A stretch of DNA of 64,000 nucleotides from Staphylococcus sp. IVB6214 (GTDB lineage Bacteria > Bacillota > Bacilli > Staphylococcales > Staphylococcaceae). The DNA is taken from contig NZ_CP094723.1 in NCBI RefSeq assembly GCF_025558585.1, forward strand, positions 930,001 to 994,000, read 5' to 3'. This document shows positions 9,161 through 19,036 of this stretch, one piece after another (within the stretch, counting starts at the first letter, position 1; each line of letters opens with the position of its first letter). Under the pieces are notes generated by a model. The model was not told the DNA's origin. It made no database searches and was given only the letters and a program-made list of their open reading frames with translations. Both the position numbers and the translations under genes were made by a program.

Positions 9161-10570
9161 ATGGATACAAACGGTATCAAGTTAACGCCGAAAGATATTG
9201 TCTCAGAATTAAATACGTATATTGTTGGACAAGATGAAGCGAAGAAGAAGGTTGCAATTGCATTGCGTAACAGATATCGTCGCAGCTTATTAGATGACGA
9301 GACGAAGCAAGAGATTGCACCTAAAAACATTTTGATGATGGGGCCGACAGGTGTGGGTAAAACTGAAATTGCAAGACGTATGGCTAAAATTGTCGGTGCA
9401 CCATTTGTCAAAGTAGAAGCAACAAAATTTACAGAAGTGGGTTATGTTGGTCGTGATGTCGAGAGTATGGTGCGTGATCTTGTAGACGTTGCTGTTCGTC
9501 TTGTTAAAGACCAGAAGAAAGCAGCAGTTCAAGATGAAGCATCTGAAAAGGCTAATGACAAGCTTGTAAAGTTACTTGTTCCAAGCATGAAGAAAAAAGC
9601 AGCACAAAATATGAACAACCCATTAGAGTCATTGTTTGGTGGTTCACTTCCTAATTTTGGTCAACAGCAAGAAGAAGAGGAAGAGCCACCAACAGAAGAA
9701 ATTAAAACGAAGCGTTCTGAAATCCGACGACAATTGTTAGCAGGACAGTTGGAAGAAGAAAAAGTGCGTGTGAAGGTTGAGCAAGACCCTGGTGCACTCG
9801 GTATGTTAGGGACGCAACAAAATGAGCAAATGCAAGAAATGATGAATCAACTGATGCCTAAGAAAAAGGTTGAAAAAGAAGTTCCGGTAAAAACAGCACG
9901 TAAAATTTTGACGGATGAATTTGCAGATCAAATGATTGACCATGAAACGGCAAACCAAGAAGCGTTGGAGTTAGCAGAACAAATGGGCATTATTTTTATC
10001 GATGAGATTGACAAAGTGGCGACGTCAAGTAGTCACGGCGGCGGACAAGACGTATCACGTCAAGGTGTTCAGCGAGATATCCTACCTATTCTTGAAGGTA
10101 GCGTGGTCAAAACGAAATATGGTACGGTGAGTACTGAACACGTGCTATTCATTGGTGCGGGTGCTTTCCACGTATCGAAACCTAGTGATCTTATCCCAGA
10201 ATTACAAGGGCGTTTTCCGATTCGTGTTGAATTAGAAAGCTTAACAGTCGATGACTTTGTAAGAATTCTTACAGAACCAAAACTTTCACTCATTAAGCAA
10301 TACGAATTATTGCTGAAGACAGAAGAGGTTACTGTGAATTTTACAGATGAGGCAATTCAACGTCTGGCTGAAATGGCGTACCATGTGAATCAAGAAACGG
10401 ATAACATCGGTGCGAGACGTTTGCATACAATATTAGAAAAAATGCTAGAAGATTTATCATTTGAAGCAGCCAATATGCCACATGCGCATGTAGATATTAC
10501 ACCACAATATGTCGATGATAAATTGAAGACAATTTCAACGAATAAAGATCTTAGCGAATTTATATTATAA
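9161..10570 (+). CDS. hslU: HslUV protease ATPase subunit HslU (ClpY)
   Basis: HslU is the hexameric AAA+ unfoldase that feeds substrates to HslV. The ATG at 9161 follows GGAGG at a normal distance and gives 469 residues starting [18 protein letters not shown], in line with orthologues; the longer frame from 9089 overlaps hslV and is rejected. An in-frame TTG directly precedes the ATG. Walker A is GPTGVGKTE (about residues 57-65), Walker B is IIFIDEID (about 277) and sensor 2 is NIGARRLHT (about 415). The substrate-contact I domain (about 120-240) is rich in charged residues. codY starts 14 bp downstream. Confidence 0.97.
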   Translation: MDTNGIKLTPKDIVSELNTYIVGQDEAKKKVAIALRNRYRRSLLDDETKQEIAPKNILMMGPTGVGKTEIARRMAKIVGAPFVKVEATKFTEVGYVGRDVESMVRDLVDVAVRLVKDQKKAAVQDEASEKANDKLVKLLVPSMKKKAAQNMNNPLESLFGGSLPNFGQQQEEEEEPPTEEIKTKRSEIRRQLLAGQLEEEKVRVKVEQDPGALGMLGTQQNEQMQEMMNQLMPKKKVEKEVPVKTARKILTDEFADQMIDHETANQEALELAEQMGIIFIDEIDKVATSSSHGGGQDVSRQGVQRDILPILEGSVVKTKYGTVSTEHVLFIGAGAFHVSKPSDLIPELQGRFPIRVELESLTVDDFVRILTEPKLSLIKQYELLLKTEEVTVNFTDEAIQRLAEMAYHVNQETDNIGARRLHTILEKMLEDLSFEAANMPHAHVDITPQYVDDKLKTISTNKDLSEFIL

Positions 10571-10584
10571 AAAGGAGTAGAAAT

Positions 10585-11358
10585 ATGAGCTTATTAACAA
10601 AGACTAGAGAACTCAGTAGCTTATTACAAAAACATAAAGGAATTTCAGTTAATTTTAAAGATGTTGCACAAACGATTAGTAAAGTAACAGTTACAAATGT
10701 ATTTATTGTCTCGAGAAGAGGGAAAATTTTAGGATCATGTTTAAATGAATTATTAAAAAATGACCGTATTATCAAAATGTTAGACGATAAGCATATTCCA
10801 GATGCTTATACTGAAAAATTGATGCATGTTTATGAAACGACATCTAATATTGATATTGAAGATCCATTATCGGTGTTCCCATTAGAGAGCAGAAGCTTAT
10901 TTGAAGATTCAAAAACGACGATTTTCCCAATTATCGGTGGTGGAGAACGTTTAGGTACATTAGTGTTAGGTCGTTTGACTGATCCATTTGAGGAAAATGA
11001 TCTTGTACTTGGTGAATATGCAGCTACCGTTATCGGTATGGAAATCTTGCGTGAAAAGCATTCTGAAATTGAAGCAGAAGCTCGTGATAAAGCAGCAATC
11101 TCTATGGCGATTAACTCTTTATCATATTCAGAAAAAGAAGCGATTGATCATATCTTTGAAGAACTTGGTGGTACAGAAGGATTATTGATTGCATCAAAAG
11201 TAGCAGATCGTGTAGGTATCACACGTTCAGTTATTGTAAATGCATTGCGCAAGTTGGAAAGTGCAGGCGTTATCGAATCACGTTCACTTGGTATGAAAGG
11301 GACATTTATCAAGGTAAAAAAACATGCATTTCTTGATGAATTGGAACGCATGGAATAG
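10585..11358 (+). CDS. codY: GTP- and branched-chain-amino-acid-sensing repressor CodY
   Basis: CodY is the global nutritional repressor of low-GC Gram-positives; in staphylococci it controls amino-acid biosynthesis and virulence genes. The 257 residues match the family length. The N-terminal GAF domain (about 1-155) binds isoleucine or valine. The C-terminal winged helix contains [20 protein letters not shown] and [18 protein letters not shown] (about 202-240). AAGGAG precedes the ATG. It is the last gene of xerC-hslV-hslU-codY. I see no terminator between it and the rpsB promoter. Confidence 0.98.
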   Translation: MSLLTKTRELSSLLQKHKGISVNFKDVAQTISKVTVTNVFIVSRRGKILGSCLNELLKNDRIIKMLDDKHIPDAYTEKLMHVYETTSNIDIEDPLSVFPLESRSLFEDSKTTIFPIIGGGERLGTLVLGRLTDPFEENDLVLGEYAATVIGMEILREKHSEIEAEARDKAAISMAINSLSYSEKEAIDHIFEELGGTEGLLIASKVADRVGITRSVIVNALRKLESAGVIESRSLGMKGTFIKVKKHAFLDELERME

Positions 11359-11371
11359 TCAATTTTAACTA

Positions 11372-11400
11372 TTGCATATAAAGTGTCAATGTGGTATATT
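11372..11400 (+). promoter_or_regulatory. sigma-A promoter of rpsB
   Basis: TTGCAT (11372-11377), a 17-bp spacer and TATATT (11395-11400) start a leader of about 115 nt before rpsB. Confidence 0.65.
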
Positions 11401-11429
11401 TATATGCGGCTATTAAAAGCCAAAACACA

Positions 11430-11491
11430 CACGTTTAACGCGCATATAAATGGGTGCGATTCACAAGATCGTTTTTATATGAGTTAACGTG
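11430..11491 (+). promoter_or_regulatory. structured rpsB leader RNA, candidate S2 autoregulatory element
   Basis: CACGTT-AAC-CATATAAA within 11430-11450 pairs with TTTATATGAGTTAACGTG (11474-11491), leaving a bulged T and a small GCG internal loop. Inside, CGAT (11457-11460) pairs with ATCG (11468-11471). The stem ends 17 bases before the rpsB ribosome binding site. Many ribosomal-protein operons are controlled by such leaders; binding by S2 here is inference. Confidence 0.45.
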
Positions 11492-11522
11492 GAGGATGAT
11501 AACCAATAGGAGGAATTTTATT

Positions 11523-12311
11523 ATGGCAGTTATTTCAATGAAACAATTGTTAGAAGCTGGTGTTCACTTCGGTCATCAAACACGCCGTTGGAACCCAAAA
11601 ATGAAAAAGTACATCTTCACTGAGCGTAACGGTATCTACATTATCGACTTACAAAAAACAGTGAAAAAAGTTGAAGAAGCATACAACTTTGTGAAACAAG
11701 TATCTGAAGAAGGCGGCAAAGTCTTATTCGTTGGTACTAAAAAACAAGCACAAGAATCAGTGAAAGCTGAAGCAGAACGTGCTGGACAATTCTACGTTAA
11801 CCAAAGATGGTTAGGTGGAATCTTAACAAACTTCAAAACAATTTCTAAACGTGTACACCGCATTTCAGAAATTGAAAAAATGGAAGAAGATGGTACATTC
11901 GATGTACTTCCTAAAAAAGAAGTTGTTGAACTTAAAAAAGAATATGACCGTTTAATCAAATTCTTAGGCGGTATTCGTGATATGAAATCAATGCCACAAG
12001 CATTGTTTGTAGTTGACCCACGCAAAGAGCGTAACGCAATTGCAGAAGCACGTAAATTAAACATCCCAATCGTTGGTATTGTTGATACAAACTGTGACCC
12101 AGATGAAATCGACTACGTAATCCCAGCGAACGACGATGCGATTCGTGCGGTTAAATTATTAACTGGTAAAATGGCAGACGCTGTCTTAGAAGGTCAACAA
12201 GGCGTATCTAACGACGAAGTAGCTGCTGAACAAAACATCGACTTAAACGAAGATGAAAAAGCAGAAACAACTGAAGCAGAATCAACTGAAGCATCTGTTG
12301 AATCTAAGTAA
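11523..12311 (+). CDS. rpsB: 30S ribosomal protein S2
   Basis: S2 joins the small subunit late and lies at the head-body junction near S1 or bS21. From the ATG at 11523, 8 bases after AGGAGG, the protein is 262 residues and begins [20 protein letters not shown], the family signature. [10 protein letters not shown] (about 100), [12 protein letters not shown] (about 165) and [25 protein letters not shown] are conserved. The C-terminus is an acidic tail rich in Glu, Ala and Thr. The longer frame from 11454 has no ribosome binding site and is rejected. tsf follows after a terminator-like hairpin. Confidence 0.98.
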   Translation: MAVISMKQLLEAGVHFGHQTRRWNPKMKKYIFTERNGIYIIDLQKTVKKVEEAYNFVKQVSEEGGKVLFVGTKKQAQESVKAEAERAGQFYVNQRWLGGILTNFKTISKRVHRISEIEKMEEDGTFDVLPKKEVVELKKEYDRLIKFLGGIRDMKSMPQALFVVDPRKERNAIAEARKLNIPIVGIVDTNCDPDEIDYVIPANDDAIRAVKLLTGKMADAVLEGQQGVSNDEVAAEQNIDLNEDEKAETTEAESTEASVESK

Positions 12312-12326
12312 GTAGAATCTTAAAAT

Positions 12327-12362
12327 GGGTGATAAGATATTGATGCTTATCTCCCTTTTTTT
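12327..12362 (+). terminator. terminator or attenuator between rpsB and tsf
   Basis: GGGTGATAAG (12327-12336) pairs with CTTATCTCCC (12346-12355) with one mismatch, followed by seven or more T. Since rpsB and tsf are commonly co-transcribed, partial read-through is likely. Confidence 0.7.
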
Positions 12363-12398
12363 AAAATAAACAATCAATCGATATTGGAGGAATACTGA

Positions 12399-13277
12399 AT
12401 GGCAATTTCAGCTAAACTTGTAAAAGAATTACGTGAAAGAACTGGCGCTGGTATGATGGACTGTAAAAAAGCGCTTGAAGCAACTGAAGGTGACATCGAT
12501 AAAGCGATTGACTACCTACGTGAAAAAGGTATCGCAAAAGCTGCTAAGAAAGCAGACCGTATCGCAGCAGAAGGTATTACACATGTAGAAGTTAAAGGTA
12601 ACGACGCTGTTGTAGTTGAAATCAACTCTGAAACAGACTTCGTTGCACGTAACGAAGGTTTCCAACAACTTGTTAAAGAAATCGCTAACCAAATCCTTGA
12701 TACAAAAGTGGATACAGTTGAAGCGTTAAACGATACAACATTACCAAATGGTAAAAAAGTATCTGAACATATGACAGAAGCAATCTCAACAATCGGTGAA
12801 AAATTAAGCTTACGTCGTTTTGAAGTAAGAACTAAAACTGATAATGATGCATTCGGTGCATACTTACACATGGGTGGACGTATCGGTGTACTTTCAGTTG
12901 TTGAAGGTTCAACTGATGAAGAAGCTGCTAAAGATGTTGCAATGCACATCGCAGCAATCAACCCTAAATATGTTTCTTCTGAACAAGTAAGTGAAGAAGA
13001 AATCGCACACGAAAGAGAAGTATTGAAACAACAAGCATTAAACGAAGGTAAACCAGAAAATATCGTAGAAAAAATGGTTGAAGGTCGTTTACGTAAATAC
13101 TTACAAGAAATCTGTGCAGTTAACCAAGATTTCGTTAAAGATCCAGACCAAACAGTTGAGCAGTTCCTTAAAGCTAAAGGTGGTAAATTAGTTGACTTCG
13201 TTCGTTACGAAGTAGGTGAAGGTTTAGAAAAACGTGAAGAAAACTTCGCTGACGAAGTAAAAGGACAAATGAAATAA
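12399..13277 (+). CDS. tsf: elongation factor Ts
   Basis: EF-Ts is the nucleotide exchange factor that regenerates EF-Tu-GTP. The 292 residues begin with the UBA-like domain [36 protein letters not shown] (first part of the protein), which carries the [12 protein letters not shown] signature. The core continues with [15 protein letters not shown] (about 75-90) and VLSVVEG (about 165). TTGGAGG precedes the ATG. It lies in the conserved rpsB-tsf-pyrH-frr order. The gap after it is unusually structured (see 13281-13388). Confidence 0.98.
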   Translation: MAISAKLVKELRERTGAGMMDCKKALEATEGDIDKAIDYLREKGIAKAAKKADRIAAEGITHVEVKGNDAVVVEINSETDFVARNEGFQQLVKEIANQILDTKVDTVEALNDTTLPNGKKVSEHMTEAISTIGEKLSLRRFEVRTKTDNDAFGAYLHMGGRIGVLSVVEGSTDEEAAKDVAMHIAAINPKYVSSEQVSEEEIAHEREVLKQQALNEGKPENIVEKMVEGRLRKYLQEICAVNQDFVKDPDQTVEQFLKAKGGKLVDFVRYEVGEGLEKREENFADEVKGQMK

Positions 13278-13280
13278 TCA

Positions 13281-13388
13281 ACACGGTTTTGTATAAGAAA
13301 GAAGGCACCTGTTGTGTCCTCCTTTGCATGACTTCAATGCATTGATATTGAAGCCGTGTGTAAGGAAGATACCTATTGTGTCTTCTTT
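13281..13388 (+). ncRNA. candidate structured RNA in the tsf-pyrH gap
   Basis: ACACGG (13281-13286) pairs with CCGTGT (13354-13359), closing a junction that holds two hairpins: AAGGCAC against GTGTCCT (13302-13320, one bulged base) and CTTCAAT (13332-13338) against ATTGAAG (13347-13353). The second abuts the closing stem exactly, so the helices could stack. A separate stem of 11 pairs with two wobbles (13362-13372 with 13378-13388, loop CTATT) follows. The first and last hairpins share the pattern ACCTRTTGTGTC. The tail TTTACTTGTATTGTT is only a weak T tract. Folding was done by eye. Confidence 0.45.
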
Positions 13389-13432
13389 ACTTGTATTGTT
13401 CCATATAATACGAATAGAGAGGTTAATGAATG

Positions 13433-14155
13433 ATGACTGAAACTTCAAAATATAAGCGTGTAGTCTTAAAACTTAGTGGAGAAGCATTGGCAGGAGAAAA
13501 AGGATTTGGTATCAATCCAATCATTATTAAAAGTATTGCGCAACAAGTTGCAGAAGTTGCCAAACTAGACACAGAAGTTGCTGTAATTGTCGGTGGTGGA
13601 AACATTTGGCGTGGTAAAACAGGCAGTGACTTAGGTATGGATCGTGGAACAGCGGACTATATGGGAATGCTTGCAACAGTAATGAATGCATTAGCATTAC
13701 AAGACAGCCTTGAGCAACTTGACTGCGATACACGTGTATTAACATCAATTGAGATGAAACAAGTCGCAGAACCATATATCCGTCGTCGTGCAATTCGTCA
13801 TTTAGAAAAGAAACGTGTTGTTATTTTTGCTGCCGGCATCGGTAACCCATACTTCTCAACAGATACTACTGCTGCATTGCGTGCGGCTGAAGTAGAAGCT
13901 GAAGTAATCTTGATGGGTAAAAATAACGTAGATGGTGTTTATTCTGCAGATCCAAAGGTAGATCCTAACGCACAAAAATATGAGCGTTTAACTTATATTC
14001 AATTACTACAAGAAGGATTGCAAGTAATGGATTCTACAGCCTCTTCATTCTGTATGGACAATGATATTCCATTAAAAGTCTTCTCTATTATGGAAGAAGG
14101 AAATATCAAACGTGCTGTATTAGGTGAAGATATCGGAACAATCATTACGAAATAA
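13433..14155 (+). CDS. pyrH: uridylate kinase (UMP kinase)
   Basis: PyrH phosphorylates UMP to UDP, the entry to UTP and CTP synthesis, as a hexamer of the amino-acid-kinase fold. From the second of two adjacent ATGs (13430 and 13433) it is 240 residues, the S. aureus length. [15 protein letters not shown] (about 13-27), [11 protein letters not shown] (about 48-58), [17 protein letters not shown] (about 70-86) and [15 protein letters not shown] (about 160-175) are conserved. GAGAGG precedes both ATGs. frr starts 18 bp downstream, so the two are co-transcribed. Confidence 0.97.
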   Translation: MTETSKYKRVVLKLSGEALAGEKGFGINPIIIKSIAQQVAEVAKLDTEVAVIVGGGNIWRGKTGSDLGMDRGTADYMGMLATVMNALALQDSLEQLDCDTRVLTSIEMKQVAEPYIRRRAIRHLEKKRVVIFAAGIGNPYFSTDTTAALRAAEVEAEVILMGKNNVDGVYSADPKVDPNAQKYERLTYIQLLQEGLQVMDSTASSFCMDNDIPLKVFSIMEEGNIKRAVLGEDIGTIITK

Positions 14156-14173
14156 TTTAGAGGTGAGTTATTA

Positions 14174-14728
14174 ATGAATGCAATTATTAAAGACGCAAAA
14201 GATCGTATGAAAAAATCTGCTGAGAACTTATCACGAGAATTAGCACAAATTAACGCAGGTCGTGCAAATTCTAACTTATTAGCAGGCGTGAACGCAGATT
14301 ACTATGGTGCGCCAACACCTGTTCAACAATTGGCGAGCATTAATGTACCTGAAGCACGTTTATTAGTGATTTCTCCATATGACAAAACATCATTGAAAGA
14401 AATCGAACGCGCAATTATTGCTGCAAACTTAGGTGTGAACCCTACAAGTGACGGGGAAGTTATTCGTATCACAATCCCAGCTTTAACAGAAGAGCGACGT
14501 AAAGAACTCGTTAAAGATGTGAAAAAAGCAGGGGAAAATGCGAAAGTTTCTGTTCGTAATATTCGTCGTGATGCCAACGACTCATTGAAGAAGCAAGAGA
14601 AAAATGGTGAAATCTCAGAAGATGAATTACGTGTTTCTTCAGATGAAGTTCAAGACGTTACAAATGACGCAATCAAAGAAATCGATCAACTCGTTGCAGA
14701 TAAAGAAAAAGATATTCTATCTGTATAG
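14174..14728 (+). CDS. frr: ribosome recycling factor
   Basis: RRF splits post-termination ribosomes with EF-G. The 184 residues show the three-helix-bundle pattern of the family: a helix with [28 protein letters not shown] split by the small beta domain, then [16 protein letters not shown] (about 68-84), [18 protein letters not shown] (about 97-115) and the final coiled segment rich in Lys and Glu. AGAGGTGAG precedes the ATG. It ends the rpsB-tsf-pyrH-frr group; the gap to uppS carries a structured region and a strong terminator. Confidence 0.98.
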   Translation: MNAIIKDAKDRMKKSAENLSRELAQINAGRANSNLLAGVNADYYGAPTPVQQLASINVPEARLLVISPYDKTSLKEIERAIIAANLGVNPTSDGEVIRITIPALTEERRKELVKDVKKAGENAKVSVRNIRRDANDSLKKQEKNGEISEDELRVSSDEVQDVTNDAIKEIDQLVADKEKDILSV

Positions 14729-14743
14729 ATAAAATGTAGTGTG

Positions 14744-14863
14744 GTTATTGATCTGTGATTGCCAATAAACATCGTAATGATGTATAAGGGTTTCCAACGA
14801 CGTGAGATACTATTCATACTGTAAGATACGAATGGGTATCAACACGGTTGTACAGGTCATCAA
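14744..14863 (+). ncRNA. candidate structured RNA in the frr-uppS gap
   Basis: TATTGAT-CTGT (from about 14747) can pair with ACAG-GTC-ATCAATA (ending about 14863), with the GTC unpaired. Enclosed are three hairpins: ACATC/GATGT, GATAC..ATTC against GAAT..GTATC, and CAAC-ACG-GTTG. The strong terminator at 14881-14916 follows at once. The layout, a multibranch domain then a terminator before uppS, resembles a riboswitch or attenuator, but it could equally be a processed 3' UTR of frr. It matches no riboswitch class that I recognise. Folding was done by eye. Confidence 0.4.
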
Positions 14864-14880
14864 TAGGAATGAAAATGCTT

Positions 14881-14917
14881 AAACTGTACCGAATCAGACT
14901 TTGGTACAGTTTTTTTA
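14881..14917 (+). terminator. strong terminator between frr and uppS
   Basis: A perfect 10-bp stem, AAACTGTACC (14881-14890) with GGTACAGTTT (14903-14912), is followed by further T residues to 14916. Confidence 0.9.
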
Positions 14918-15018
14918 ATGTTTATTTAACGAGCTAAATGAGTGTGGTAGAATGATAGATGAATGTTTACTTGTAAGATGATATATTTAAGAGACACTAA
15001 ACGCTCGGAGGAACACGC

Positions 15019-15780
15019 ATGTTTAAGAAATTTAGAAAGAATGACAACAATCAACCGCAGTGTGATACATTAGATTTACAACATATACCAGAGCATATTG
15101 CGATTATTATGGATGGCAATGGACGTTGGGCGAAACAGCGAAAAATGCCAAGAATAAAAGGTCATTTTCAAGGTATGGAAACGATCAAAACAATCACGAG
15201 AGAAGCGAGTACATTAGGTGTAAAATATTTGACGCTTTATGCATTCTCAACAGAAAATTGGTCGCGTCCACAAGAAGAAATCAATTATATTATGGGACTT
15301 CCTGTAAACTTTTTAAATACATTTTTACCAGAACTCATTGAGAAAAATGTCAAAGTAGAAACAATTGGTTTTGTGGATGAGTTGCCGACGAAAACAATAC
15401 AAGCCATTGAAGAAGCGAAGTTGAAAACAGCAGATAATACGGGTCTGACGCTCATTTTTGCAATTAACTATGGCGGACGTGCAGAGATTATGCACGGCAT
15501 TCAAAATGCAATCAATCATTTTAAACATGCCTCAGAGAGTGAGATTGCACAGTTGACTGAAAAAGATTTTTCACGCTTTTTGATGACAGCTGACTTTCCA
15601 GATCCTGACTTGCTTATTCGTACATCGGGTGAACAACGTATTAGTAACTTTTTGATTTGGCAACTTTCTTACAGTGAATTTATTTTTAATGAAAAGATGT
15701 GGCCAGAATTTGACGCAGAAGATTTACAAGCGTGTATAAAAACATATCAATCGCGCCAAAGACGATTTGGAGGATTGTAG
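15019..15780 (+). CDS. uppS: undecaprenyl diphosphate synthase (cis-prenyltransferase)
   Basis: UppS adds eight isopentenyl units to farnesyl diphosphate to make the C55 lipid carrier for peptidoglycan and teichoic acid. The 253 residues contain [28 protein letters not shown] sequence at about 27-50, whose Asp binds Mg and substrate, then [11 protein letters not shown] (about 75-85) and the C-terminal [15 protein letters not shown] with SEFIF (about 198-220). CGGAGGA precedes the ATG. cdsA follows after 14 bp and dxr after that, so the carrier enzyme is linked to a precursor-pathway gene. Confidence 0.97.
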   Translation: MFKKFRKNDNNQPQCDTLDLQHIPEHIAIIMDGNGRWAKQRKMPRIKGHFQGMETIKTITREASTLGVKYLTLYAFSTENWSRPQEEINYIMGLPVNFLNTFLPELIEKNVKVETIGFVDELPTKTIQAIEEAKLKTADNTGLTLIFAINYGGRAEIMHGIQNAINHFKHASESEIAQLTEKDFSRFLMTADFPDPDLLIRTSGEQRISNFLIWQLSYSEFIFNEKMWPEFDAEDLQACIKTYQSRQRRFGGL

Positions 15781-15794
15781 ATAGGAGCATTGAG

Positions 15795-16577
15795 ATGAAG
15801 GTTAGAACGATTACAACAATAATTGCACTTATTGTGTTTTTGCCTATTTTGTTACTAGGTGGTAGAGCGTTAATGTATTTTACGTTCGCACTCTCATTAA
15901 TTGCCTTGAAAGAATTGTTAAATATGAATCGAATTCGCTTTTTATCAATTCCAGGATTGATTAGTGCGGTAGGGCTAAGTATTATTATGCTGCCTGAAGA
16001 ATTTGGCACATGGGTTCCGGTACTACAACAAAAAGGGCTCATTATTTTAAGTTTTGTTATTTTAAGTTATACGGTCATGTCTAAAAACCGATTCAGCTTC
16101 ATAGACTCTGCATTTTGTTTGATGTCTGTTGCATACGTAGGTATCGGGTTTATGTATTTTTACGAAACACGTGAGGCAGGATTGCATTTCATTTTATTCG
16201 GTCTTTTAATTGTCTGGTTGACGGATACAGGTGCATACATATTTGGTCGTTCTTTTGGTAAACACAAGTTATGGCCAGTCATCAGTCCGAATAAAACAGT
16301 GGAAGGCTTTATTGGGGGGCTCTTATGTAGTCTACTCGTACCATTAACTTTTATGTTCTTTGTACCCTTTAACTTGCACATGGTATGGATCCTTGTTTTA
16401 ACAGTTATTTTAAGTGCTTTCGGACAACTTGGAGACCTTGTGGAATCCGGTTTTAAACGTCACTTCGGTGTCAAAGATTCGGGTCGTTTATTGCCAGGAC
16501 ACGGTGGAATTCTAGACCGATTTGACAGTTTTATGTTCGTATTGCCGTTAATGAACATTCTTTTAATTCAAATGTAA
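15795..16577 (+). CDS. cdsA: phosphatidate cytidylyltransferase
   Basis: CdsA makes CDP-diacylglycerol from phosphatidic acid and CTP, the branch point to phosphatidylglycerol and cardiolipin. The ATG at 15795, behind AGGAGC, gives 260 residues starting [20 protein letters not shown]; the longer frame from 15732 overlaps uppS and is rejected. The protein is largely membrane segments. The CDS signature is clear near the C-terminus (about residues 217-243): [20 protein letters not shown] followed by GILDRFDS. It is one of uppS-cdsA-dxr-rseP; PgsA, encoded further on in the window, uses its product. Confidence 0.96.
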   Translation: MKVRTITTIIALIVFLPILLLGGRALMYFTFALSLIALKELLNMNRIRFLSIPGLISAVGLSIIMLPEEFGTWVPVLQQKGLIILSFVILSYTVMSKNRFSFIDSAFCLMSVAYVGIGFMYFYETREAGLHFILFGLLIVWLTDTGAYIFGRSFGKHKLWPVISPNKTVEGFIGGLLCSLLVPLTFMFFVPFNLHMVWILVLTVILSAFGQLGDLVESGFKRHFGVKDSGRLLPGHGGILDRFDSFMFVLPLMNILLIQM

Positions 16578-16592
16578 AGTGAAGTGAAATCA

Positions 16593-17723
16593 ATGAAAAA
16601 TATTGCAATTCTCGGTGCATCTGGATCAATAGGTCAACAAGCGATTGATGTCATTGAACGCCATCCAGAACACTTTAACTTAGTTGGGCTAACAGTTGGC
16701 AGACGTGTTGACGACGCTGTTGCAATTGCGACACGTCTCAAACCTCGCATTGTATCTGTCCAATATGAGAAAGATGTAGAGCGTTTTTCACATTTAGATG
16801 TACAGGTAGTTTATGGCGATGAAGGCTTAAAAAAAGTAGCAACTGCTTCACACAATGATCTTGTGTTGAATGCGCTAGTCGGTAGTGTGGGTCTGCCACC
16901 AACGATAGCTGCAATTGAACACGGTATTGACATTGCACTTGCAAACAAAGAAACACTTGTTGTTGCGGGAGAGCTTGTAATGGCACATGCCAAAAAGCAT
17001 GGTGTGAATATCTTACCTGTTGATTCTGAACATGCTGCGATTTTTCAATGTTTGAACGGTGAAGATCAACGCCAAGTTAAAAAAATAACAATCACAGCGA
17101 GTGGCGGATCCTTTAGAGACCTTACACGTGATCAACTCGAGAATGTGACAGTTGAAGATGCATTGAATCACCCGAATTGGTCAATGGGTCAGAAGATTAC
17201 GATTGATTCTGCTACGATGATGAATAAAGGGTTTGAAGTGATTGAAGCGAAATGGTTATTCGACTTAGAAATCGATCAAATTGAAACGATTTTGCATAAA
17301 GAAAGCATCATCCATTCGATGGTTGAATTTGTCGATACAAGTGTGATGGCGCAATTGGGTACACCAGATATGCGCATGCCGATTCAATACGCATTTACAT
17401 ATCCTAACCGTATTGAACACGATGCACCTGCACTAAACTTAGCAGAAGTGGCACAATTAAATTTCAAAAAAATGGACTTAGAACGCTATAAATGTTTAAA
17501 ATACGCATATGATGCATTGAAAATAGGCGGTACAATGCCAGTCGTGTTGAATGCGGTCAATGAAGTGGCTGTTGCGAAGTTCTTAAATAGCGAAATAGGC
17601 TTTCTAGACATTGAACGCCTCATAGAAAAAGAAATGAACGCACACCAAGTGATTCAACAGCCGACACTTGAACAAATATTAGCAGTGGATCATCACTATA
17701 AAACTAAGGAATATGAGGTGTAG
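16593..17723 (+). CDS. dxr: 1-deoxy-D-xylulose 5-phosphate reductoisomerase (MEP pathway)
   Basis: Dxr converts deoxyxylulose phosphate to methylerythritol phosphate, the committed step of non-mevalonate isoprenoid synthesis. The ATG at 16593 gives 376 residues beginning [17 protein letters not shown] with the NADPH-binding motif; a GTG at 16584 would add three. [11 protein letters not shown] (about 113-123), [13 protein letters not shown] with the metal-binding acidic residues (about 142-154), ASGGSFRD, and [20 protein letters not shown] (about 195-214) are diagnostic. It lies between cdsA and rseP as in Bacillus. S. aureus and most staphylococci studied lack it and use mevalonate. It is intact, with codon use like its neighbours. 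Family knowledge makes it the fosmidomycin target. Confidence 0.97.
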   Translation: MKNIAILGASGSIGQQAIDVIERHPEHFNLVGLTVGRRVDDAVAIATRLKPRIVSVQYEKDVERFSHLDVQVVYGDEGLKKVATASHNDLVLNALVGSVGLPPTIAAIEHGIDIALANKETLVVAGELVMAHAKKHGVNILPVDSEHAAIFQCLNGEDQRQVKKITITASGGSFRDLTRDQLENVTVEDALNHPNWSMGQKITIDSATMMNKGFEVIEAKWLFDLEIDQIETILHKESIIHSMVEFVDTSVMAQLGTPDMRMPIQYAFTYPNRIEHDAPALNLAEVAQLNFKKMDLERYKCLKYAYDALKIGGTMPVVLNAVNEVAVAKFLNSEIGFLDIERLIEKEMNAHQVIQQPTLEQILAVDHHYKTKEYEV

Positions 17724-17729
17724 CAACCT

Positions 17730-19010
17730 GTGTTAATAACCATTATTGCATTTATTATTGTTTTCGGTTTGCTTGTAACAGTGCATGAATATGGACATAT
17801 GTTCTTTGCAAAACGTGCAGGCATTATGTGTCCAGAATTCGCCATCGGTATGGGGCCGAAAATACTATCTTTTCGTAAAAATGAAACATTGTACACAATC
17901 CGTCTATTACCTGTCGGTGGGTACGTCCGCATGGCAGGAGATGGATTAGAAGATGCACCTGTTCAACCAGGTATGCATATTCGCATTAAGTTGAATGATC
18001 AAGATGAGATTACACATGTGATTCTTGACGATCAACATAAGTTTCAACAAATTGAAGCACTTGAAGTGAAAAAAGTCGATTTGGAAGATGATATGTACAT
18101 TGAAGGCATTGCAGCCTATGATGAGACACGTCACCGCTATACAATTGCTGAAAAAGCTTTCTATGTCGAGCATGGGAGCTTGATTCAAATCGCACCCCGT
18201 GACCGTCAATTTACACATAAAAAACCATTACAAAAGTTTTTGACATTGTTTGCAGGTCCATTGTTTAACTTTATATTAGCATTTGTGTTACTACTTGGTT
18301 TAGCCTACTACCAAGGCACACCAACGACAACAATTGACCAAGTTGCGAAAGGGATGGCCGCAGAACAAATCGGTCTAAAAAAAGGTGATACAATCACTGA
18401 AATAGGCGACAAAAAAATCAACCGTTTTCGTGATGTGCAGTCTGCATTAAAAGCAACAGATGGACAAGAAACAGAAGTAAAAGTGACACGTAATGGAAAA
18501 GTGATCACAAAAACGTTTAAACCAGAAAAATATGAGGTAGCAGTATCAAAGAATAAAAAACATACAGAATTTAAGCTAGGGATATTGCCTAAAAAAGAGC
18601 ATTCTTTAATCAATCCAATTATTTATGCAGGAGAAGAAACTTTACGATATGGAAAGTTAATCTTCGTTGCAGTCGTCAGCATGATTGGCAGCATTTTTAC
18701 AGGTGATTTTAGCTTTGATATGCTCAATGGCCCAGTGGGTATCTATAAAAATGTCGACACAGTCGTAAAAACAGGAATCATTAACTTAATTGGTTGGACA
18801 GCTGCATTAAGTGTCAACTTGGGGATTATGAACTTATTGCCAATTCCAGCGTTAGACGGTGGTCGTATTTTATTCGTTTTATACGAAGCAATTTTTAGAA
18901 AGCCAGCAAATAAAAAAGCAGAAACAGTTATTATTGCAGCGGGTGCTGTATTCGTGATGATTATTATGGTTTTAGTAACATGGAATGACATACAAAGATA
19001 TTTCTTATAA
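17730..19010 (+). CDS. rseP: site-2 zinc metalloprotease RseP (RasP)
   Basis: RseP is an intramembrane protease that cuts anti-sigma factors and leftover signal peptides. The 426 residues start with a membrane helix bearing the zinc motif HEYGH (H19-H23), followed by GPKILSF and [13 protein letters not shown]. One PDZ domain (about 195-260) contains [15 protein letters not shown]. The last membrane region has [15 protein letters not shown] (about 370-384), which supplies the third zinc ligand. The start is GTG at 17730, 7 bp after dxr, with GAGGTG as the ribosome binding site. proS follows after 26 bp. Confidence 0.96.
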   Translation: MLITIIAFIIVFGLLVTVHEYGHMFFAKRAGIMCPEFAIGMGPKILSFRKNETLYTIRLLPVGGYVRMAGDGLEDAPVQPGMHIRIKLNDQDEITHVILDDQHKFQQIEALEVKKVDLEDDMYIEGIAAYDETRHRYTIAEKAFYVEHGSLIQIAPRDRQFTHKKPLQKFLTLFAGPLFNFILAFVLLLGLAYYQGTPTTTIDQVAKGMAAEQIGLKKGDTITEIGDKKINRFRDVQSALKATDGQETEVKVTRNGKVITKTFKPEKYEVAVSKNKKHTEFKLGILPKKEHSLINPIIYAGEETLRYGKLIFVAVVSMIGSIFTGDFSFDMLNGPVGIYKNVDTVVKTGIINLIGWTAALSVNLGIMNLLPIPALDGGRILFVLYEAIFRKPANKKAETVIIAAGAVFVMIIMVLVTWNDIQRYFL

Positions 19011-19036
19011 TACACAATCAAGGAGGCACATAATCG

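Noticed and set aside
11454..11522. Longer rpsB start
   Set aside because: The extra residues are the translated leader stem; the ATG at 11523 has AGGAGG and the family N-terminus.
14830..14917. T-box riboswitch before uppS
   Set aside because: GGGTATCAACACGG only vaguely resembles the T-box sequence; the conserved TGGNACCGCG and specifier domain are absent, and uppS is not a T-box-type target.
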